A stretch of DNA of 16,346 bases from Pseudomonadota bacterium (GTDB lineage: Bacteria > Pseudomonadota > Alphaproteobacteria > Reyranellales > Reyranellaceae), in assembly GCA_023436825.1 (NCBI GenBank), contig JAEZHS010000603.1, forward strand, positions 1-16,346, read 5' to 3'. This document shows positions 12,356-16,346 of the stretch, piece by piece. The position numbers were made by a program, and so were the translations under genes. Positions within the stretch are counted from its first letter, which is position 1. Each line of letters starts with the position of its first letter. A model generated the notes under the pieces. The model saw only the letters and a list, made by a program, of their open reading frames with translations, was not told the DNA's origin and did not search any database.

Positions 12356-13636
12356 TCAGCCAAAGACGAGATGCGGGATTACAAGCGTGAGCCAGGGAAA
12401 GAGCATCAGGATGACCAGCCCCAGAGCGAGCACGATCGTGTAGGGCATCATCGCCTTGAACGTCTGCTCCGCGGTGAGATTGGCGAACGAGCTCGCGATG
12501 TAGAGGCCGATGCCGATCGGCGGCAGGAACAGGCCGAGACCGGTCGCCGCGACCACGACGATCGAGTAGTGCAGCGGGTCGATGTGAAACTGGGCGGCGA
12601 TCGGCAGGAAGATCGGCAGGCAGATGATGATCGCGGGCAGCCCTTCCAGCACCGCTGCGAGCACCGTGAGGATCGCGATGCTGAGAATGAAGAAGATCAT
12701 CGGCGACGACGAAACTTCCAGCATCAGGTGCGCAAGCTGTGCCGGCACCTGCTCGAAGGCGAGGATCCAGGAGAAGCTCGAGGCGGCGCCCACCATGAAG
12801 ATCACGACACCGCTGGTCACCGCGCTGTCGACGAAGATCTTCGGCAGCTGGCTCCAGCGGATCTCCTTGTAGACGAACACGCCGATAACGAACGCATAGG
12901 CGACGGCGAGCACCGCCGCTTCCGTCGGGTCGGCCATCCCGCTCAGGATCGCCCCGAACACGATGATGGGCATCATCAGCGGCACGAGCGCGGCGACGAA
13001 CGCCCGTCCCCTCTCCTTCCAGGTCGCCCGCCTGTCGCCACCGATGCCGTCGCGACGCGCCTGAAAGTAGATCAGGAGAATCAAGGCGAGCGCCAGCACG
13101 GCCGCCGGCACGAAGCCCGCCAGGAACAACGCGCCCACCGAGAGGCCGGCGATCTGCGCGATGACGACCATGACGAGGCAGGGCGGTATGAGGATGCCCA
13201 TGGCGGACGATGCCGATACGATCGCCACCGCGCGATCGGGCTTGAAGCCCATCCGCTTCAGGGAGGGGATCATCAGCGAGCCGATGGCCGACACATCGGC
13301 GACCGTCGAGCCGGAGATCCCGGAGAAGAAGGCCTCCGCCACGACGACGGCCATGCCGAGCCCGCCGCGGATGTGTCCGACCAGGGCGCGCGCGAGGTCC
13401 ACGAGGCGGGCCGATATGCCGCCCGTCTCCATCAGGGCGCCGGCCAGGATGAACAGCGGAATGGCCAGCAGAACGAACGAATCGGCGCCGGCGAATATGC
13501 GTTGCGGGACGACCAGCAGCGGCGCCGTGTCGCCGATCATCAGGCCCAGCGCGGCGGCGGCGGCGATCGCGAACGCCACCGGCGTCGTCAGGACCAGCAT
13601 GATTGTGAAAGCGACGACCATGACCGCTATCGCCAT
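12356..13636 (-). CDS. dctM: TRAP transporter large permease (DctM family)
   Basis: A 426-residue integral membrane protein, the usual DctM size, with about a dozen hydrophobic segments from MVVAFTIMLVLTTPVAFAIA to the C-terminal LVILMLFPWLTLVIP. Family signatures include PLFILAGALMETGGISARLV, GGLGMAVVVAEAFFSGISGS, AIGSLMIPSLKRMGF and GLFLPPIGIGLYIASS. It forms the sodium- or proton-coupled elevator-type transport channel together with DctQ, taking substrate from DctP. The ATG at 13636 overlaps the dctQ stop in a TGATG junction, so the two permease subunits are translationally coupled. The loop around 190-210 is basic (QARRDGIGGDRRATWKERGR), consistent with a cytoplasmic side. Confidence 0.96.
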   Translation of the reverse strand: MAIAVMVVAFTIMLVLTTPVAFAIAAAAALGLMIGDTAPLLVVPQRIFAGADSFVLLAIPLFILAGALMETGGISARLVDLARALVGHIRGGLGMAVVVAEAFFSGISGSTVADVSAIGSLMIPSLKRMGFKPDRAVAIVSASSAMGILIPPCLVMVVIAQIAGLSVGALFLAGFVPAAVLALALILLIYFQARRDGIGGDRRATWKERGRAFVAALVPLMMPIIVFGAILSGMADPTEAAVLAVAYAFVIGVFVYKEIRWSQLPKIFVDSAVTSGVVIFMVGAASSFSWILAFEQVPAQLAHLMLEVSSSPMIFFILSIAILTVLAAVLEGLPAIIICLPIFLPIAAQFHIDPLHYSIVVVAATGLGLFLPPIGIGLYIASSFANLTAEQTFKAMMPYTIVLALGLVILMLFPWLTLVIPHLVFG

Positions 13637-14172
13637 CAGACGGGCCCTTCCAAGTTCTCAGCCGACTGCGCCGGATGGGTGGCATGCGGATCGTGCGCGG
13701 TGCTCTGCAGAGGCGTCGACCTGCCGCGGATGACGTTCCACAGATGCTCGAGCGCAAAGATGAACATGATGGCGCCGCACACCGGAACGATCGAATAGAG
13801 GTATCCCATCTGCCATTCCATGGTCGGCGAGGTCTGCGCCCAACTGACCTGGGTGATGGCGATGCCGTAGCGGAACAGGATCGCCGACACGGCGAGCACG
13901 ACCAGGATGGCGAAGATCTGGACGGCGACGAGGCCGCGGGGCGACATCCACTTCGTCGCGATCAGAAGGCGGAAGTGCCCCCACTCCTTCACCGCGGCGG
14001 CAGCCGCGACGAACGTTATCGCGATCAGCAGGAAGCGTGCCGCCTCCTCCGTCCAGCCGAGGCCGATATTGAAGAAATACCGCAGGATGACGTTCAGCAG
14101 CACGATGAGGACGATCGCCAGCAGCATCACGGCTGCGAGCGCGTGCAGGAATTTCTTGAGCCACTCGGTCAA
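13636..14172 (-). CDS. dctQ: TRAP transporter small permease (DctQ family), probable TTG start
   Basis: A 178-residue membrane protein with four hydrophobic helices (about 12-30, 48-60, 81-100 and 126-142), as in DctQ subunits. The family motif RYFFNIGLGWTEEAARFLLI is at 31-50, and a charged WGHFRLL lies between helices two and three. The reading frame stays open far upstream into the divergent LysR gene with no sensible ATG or GTG. A TTG at 14172-14170 is preceded by GAGAG at proper distance and gives exactly the expected N-terminus (TEWLKKFLHALAAVMLL), so TTG is the likely start. It is the first gene of the five-gene operon and probably controlled by the divergent LysR protein. Confidence 0.9.
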   Translation of the reverse strand: MTEWLKKFLHALAAVMLLAIVLIVLLNVILRYFFNIGLGWTEEAARFLLIAITFVAAAAAVKEWGHFRLLIATKWMSPRGLVAVQIFAILVVLAVSAILFRYGIAITQVSWAQTSPTMEWQMGYLYSIVPVCGAIMFIFALEHLWNVIRGRSTPLQSTAHDPHATHPAQSAENLEGPV

Positions 14173-14268
14173 ATTCGAACTCTCTCGGCCCCCGGCTTCC
14201 GTCTTCTTTGTGCAAGCAAACAGAATGCCTGGGGCAGTTCTCGACAAGATCAATTTTGACGACAAAGC

Positions 14269-14308
14269 GTTGCATTTTCGGCAACAGACGTGCCTGTTGT
14301 TGCAATGC
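14269..14308. promoter_or_regulatory. Nested inverted repeats, candidate LysR operator for the TRAP operon
   Basis: The gap between dctQ (14172) and the LysR gene (14357) contains GTTGC-N7-GCAAC (14269-14285) and CAACAG-N6-CTGTTG (14282-14299), two perfect inverted repeats overlapping by four bases. GTTGCA also recurs 30 bases apart (14269 and 14299), ending in TTGCAATGC. Several dyads of this sort near a LysR gene are typical of its recognition and activation sites. The exact -35/-10 elements of either gene are not clear. Confidence 0.55.
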
Positions 14309-14356
14309 GATGGCTTGGTCCCTAGCGTTCTGGAAATCAGAATGCGAGGGAGCCCC

Positions 14357-15253
14357 ATGTCACTGACATCCTTGCGGTACTTCAACGAGGTCGTCCGCGC
14401 CGGCTCGATCCGCGAAGCCGCCGATCGCCTCCACATCGCCCCCTCGGCACTGAGCCGACAGATGCGGAACCTCGAAGTCACGTTCGGACTGCCCCTGTTC
14501 GAGCGCCACGCCCGTGGCGTCGTGCCCACCTCCGCCGGCGAGCTGTATGCCCGCTATGCCCGGGCGGCGCTGCTCGACGAGGAACGCATCAATTCCGAGA
14601 TCGACGACCTCAAGGGCCTGCGGCGCGGCCATGTGCGCATCTGCTCGGTCGAGGGCGTCGTGGCCAACGGCCTCACCCATGCCATCGCCACCTTCCGCAA
14701 GCGCTTCCAGGGCGTCAGCATCAGCCTGGAGATCACCGGCACGGAGTCGGTGATCACCGCGGTGCGCAACGGCGATGCCGATATCGGCGTCGCCTTCACG
14801 TCCAGTCCCGAGGCCGACATCCAGCGCACGATGCGGCTCAAGGATCCGCTGTTCGCCATCATGATCGCGGGCTACCCGGCGGCCAAGCAGCGACGCCTCA
14901 GCTTCAGCGACACGCTGCAGTATCCGGTCGCCGTGCCGCGCAAGCATTTCGGCATTCGTACGCTGCTCGACACGCGCTGCCGCACCGCGCAGGTCACCCT
15001 CAACCCGACGCTCGAGACCAACTCGATCGAGGCGCTGCGCGGCTTCGCCCGCTCGGGCTGCGGCATCACCTACCTGCCGCGACTGACCGTCAAGCGCGAG
15101 ATCGAGGCCGGCCAGGTCGTCGCCGTTCCCCTGACCGACCGCGAGCTGCAGCAGGCGACCGTCGATGTCTGTGTCCTCAAGGGACGCACCCTGCCGACAG
15201 CGACGGCCGGCTTCCTGAACCACCTGCACGCCACCCTGCCGACACTGCGCTGA
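14357..15253 (+). CDS. LysR-family transcriptional regulator
   Basis: A 298-residue LysR-type regulator, the normal family size. The winged helix-turn-helix is at 1-60 (MSLTSLRYFNEVVRAGSIRE, then DRLHIAPSALSRQMRNLE and LPLFERHARGVVPTSAGE). The effector-binding domain follows from about 90 (GHVRICSVEGVVANGLTHAI), with a second-lobe segment GFARSGCGITYLPRLTVKRE near 230-250. The ATG at 14357 has GAGGGAG just upstream and begins exactly at the family start; a longer open frame to the left is antisense to dctQ. It is divergent from the dctQMP-CnbZ-RidA operon, the classical position of its activator or repressor, so the inducer is probably the transported acid or a breakdown intermediate (inference). 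Confidence 0.95.
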   Translation: MSLTSLRYFNEVVRAGSIREAADRLHIAPSALSRQMRNLEVTFGLPLFERHARGVVPTSAGELYARYARAALLDEERINSEIDDLKGLRRGHVRICSVEGVVANGLTHAIATFRKRFQGVSISLEITGTESVITAVRNGDADIGVAFTSSPEADIQRTMRLKDPLFAIMIAGYPAAKQRRLSFSDTLQYPVAVPRKHFGIRTLLDTRCRTAQVTLNPTLETNSIEALRGFARSGCGITYLPRLTVKREIEAGQVVAVPLTDRELQQATVDVCVLKGRTLPTATAGFLNHLHATLPTLR

Positions 15254-15306
15254 TCATCCGAACTGCGGGCGTCTTGCCCGCGGTCCGAATGAGCAGCCCT
15301 GTAGAC

Positions 15307-15948
15307 CTAGAACGAGGGCGGCGTCGACACCCAGATGACCTCGGCGACCGCGCTGGAACTGTTGCGCCAGCGGTGGGGCAGCTCGCTGTCGAAGTACAGA
15401 CTGTCGCCCTTGGAGAGCTCGTGCCACACCCCGCCGATCTCGACCTCCAGCCGGCCCTTCAGCACGATGACGGCATCCTCGCCGTTGTGGGAGAAGACCG
15501 GCCCGCTTTCCGCATGCGGCGGCGCCTTCAGCCACAGCACCGACATGCGGCGGCGCAGGTCGGGAGTCAGCATCTCGTATTCTATGCGCGAATCGGGGAA
15601 CACGACGCGCTTTCGGCCGTCGCCCCGCACGAGCCCGATGCCGACGCCGCCCTTGCGCGTCTCGGCGCCGAACATCAGCGAGCCGGCCGGGATATCGAGC
15701 ACATCGGCGATGCGCTTCAAGGCGCTGACCGAGGGCGACAGGAGATCGCGCTCGACCTGGCTCAGGAAGCTGATCGACAGCTCGGCCTTGTCCGCCAGGT
15801 CCTGCAGCACCATGCGTCGCTCGAGCCGCGCCTTGCGGATGATGTTGCCGAGGCTTCCCTGCCGCACCTTGACCGCCGCCTCGGGCTTGCGCGCGGCTTT
15901 CTTCTTCGTCGCTTCCGGCACGTTGCCTTCTCTCGTTCCGTCCGACAC
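15307..15948 (-). CDS. XRE-family regulator with C-terminal cupin domain
   Basis: A 213-residue two-domain regulator. A Lys/Ala-rich N-terminal tail (about 1-30) precedes an Xre helix-turn-helix (33-90: LGNIIRKARLERRMVLQDLA, ISFLSQVERDLLSPSVSALK, RIADVLDIPAGSLM). A cupin-2 domain occupies about 135-213, with motif residues His154, Glu157 and His192 (FSHNGEDAVIVLKG and DSELPHRW). Proteins of this type sense small metabolites through the cupin and often control amino-acid or polyamine uptake and catabolism. The start is the GTG at 15948, with AGGA seven bases upstream overlapping the stop of livF, nine bases away. It is therefore the last gene of the branched-chain-type ABC transporter operon and probably regulates it. 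Only the first of the expected HxH residues is His. Confidence 0.92.
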   Translation of the reverse strand: MSDGTREGNVPEATKKKAARKPEAAVKVRQGSLGNIIRKARLERRMVLQDLADKAELSISFLSQVERDLLSPSVSALKRIADVLDIPAGSLMFGAETRKGGVGIGLVRGDGRKRVVFPDSRIEYEMLTPDLRRRMSVLWLKAPPHAESGPVFSHNGEDAVIVLKGRLEVEIGGVWHELSKGDSLYFDSELPHRWRNSSSAVAEVIWVSTPPSF

Positions 15949-15957
15949 GCTGCCGTC

Positions 15958-16346
15958 CTAGCTGGCGCGGGCGGGTTGAATGCGGCCAAGGAAGGCCTGC
16001 TGGACAGCGTCCCCGGCCGCCAGCTCGGCCGACCGGCCCTCCAGTACCACCCGGCCCTCACGCAGGATATAGGCACGATGGCTCATCGCCAGAGAAACGG
16101 CCACGTTCTGCTCGATGAGCAGGATCGCCACGCCTTCACCGTTGATCCGTCGGATGGCGGCATCCACCTCGGCCCGCATGTGCGGCGACAGGCCGATGAA
16201 GGGCTCGTCCACCAGCAGCAGGCGGGGCTCGCTCATCAGGCCGCGCGCGATCGCGCACATCTGCTGCTCGCCGCCGGACAACGAGCCCGCCACCTGGCGG
16301 GTGCGCTCGCGCAGGCGGGGAAACAGCGCATAGGCCTTCTCGAGGC
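15958..16346 (-). CDS. livF: ABC transporter ATP-binding protein LivF (branched-chain amino-acid type), partial
   Basis: The C-terminal 128 residues of a LivF-like ATPase; the 5' part with the Walker A motif lies beyond the window. Visible in order are LEKAYALFPRLRERTRQVAG, the signature LSGGEQQM, Walker B LLLVDEP followed by the D-loop-like GLSP, and the switch region LLIEQN. The short LivF tail (AYILREGRVVLEGRSAELA) follows. In this family it powers import of branched-chain amino acids or related amides, ureas and aromatic acids, together with LivG, LivH, LivM and a binding protein presumably encoded further right. The true ligand cannot be told from the ATPase. It is followed nine bases later by the Xre-cupin regulator. 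Confidence 0.95.
   Translation of the reverse strand, partial: LEKAYALFPRLRERTRQVAGSLSGGEQQMCAIARGLMSEPRLLLVDEPFIGLSPHMRAEVDAAIRRINGEGVAILLIEQNVAVSLAMSHRAYILREGRVVLEGRSAELAAGDAVQQAFLGRIQPARAS

Noticed and set aside
12230..13798. 522-residue open frame antisense to dctM and dctP
   Set aside because: Extremely Asp/His/Arg/Gln-rich, no family similarity, and fully antisense to clear TRAP genes.
13757..14529. Upstream extension of dctQ to an ATG inside the LysR gene, and of the LysR frame leftwards into dctQ
   Set aside because: Both extensions are antisense to the neighbouring gene; the TTG at 14172 and ATG at 14357 have ribosome-binding sites and match family starts.

Overview
The window is GC-rich, gene-dense bacterial chromosome. 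Codon use, a TRAP carboxylate transporter, a LivF-type ABC protein and the overall gene style suggest an alphaproteobacterium, for example a rhizobial or Reyranella-like lineage. The genus is inference; no rRNA or tRNA gene is visible to fix it. No insertion sequence, integrase, CRISPR array or phage gene was seen.

Layout from left to right. (a) 1-2468: a DyP-type peroxidase whose C-terminus carries a clear encapsulin cargo-loading peptide, then about 380 bases with no certain gene, then a Fic AMP-transferase and its partner (DUF2188 plus a helical C-terminal antitoxin-like segment) on the minus strand, overlapping by 4 nt, with fic apparently starting at CTG. (b) 2529-3389: a PPM/LCM-type SAM methyltransferase. 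It is preceded by an unusual AT-rich intergenic region with a strong hairpin, a consensus-like promoter and repeated TGCA-containing words. (c) 3748-5017: a TetR repressor divergent from a DinB-fold metalloprotein, sharing repeated operator-like sites; then a small glycine-zipper lipoprotein. (d) 5397-7805: a flavin disulfide reductase related to MerA/Lpd but without the MerA mercury cysteines, converging on an SRPBCC-ArsR pair. A palindromic operator/promoter separates that pair from the next gene. (e) 7925-9289: an exported metal-dependent amidohydrolase. (f) 9297-15253: a divergent LysR regulator and a five-gene minus-strand operon (dctQ, dctM, dctP, a CnbZ-like deaminase, a triple-RidA fusion). 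(g) 15307-16346: a Xre-cupin regulator immediately downstream of a livF that runs off the window.

The most distinctive system is (f). A TRAP importer for an organic acid is translated from one operon with two multi-module RidA-superfamily proteins, five RidA-like modules in all. In the triple-RidA protein only the third module keeps the arginine expected in an active deaminase. The simplest reading is uptake and hydrolytic deamination of an amino- or imino-substituted carboxylate, with the convergent exported amidohydrolase possibly releasing it outside the cytoplasm. The second notable item is the DyP peroxidase, tagged for an encapsulin shell that is not encoded next to it in the visible sequence.
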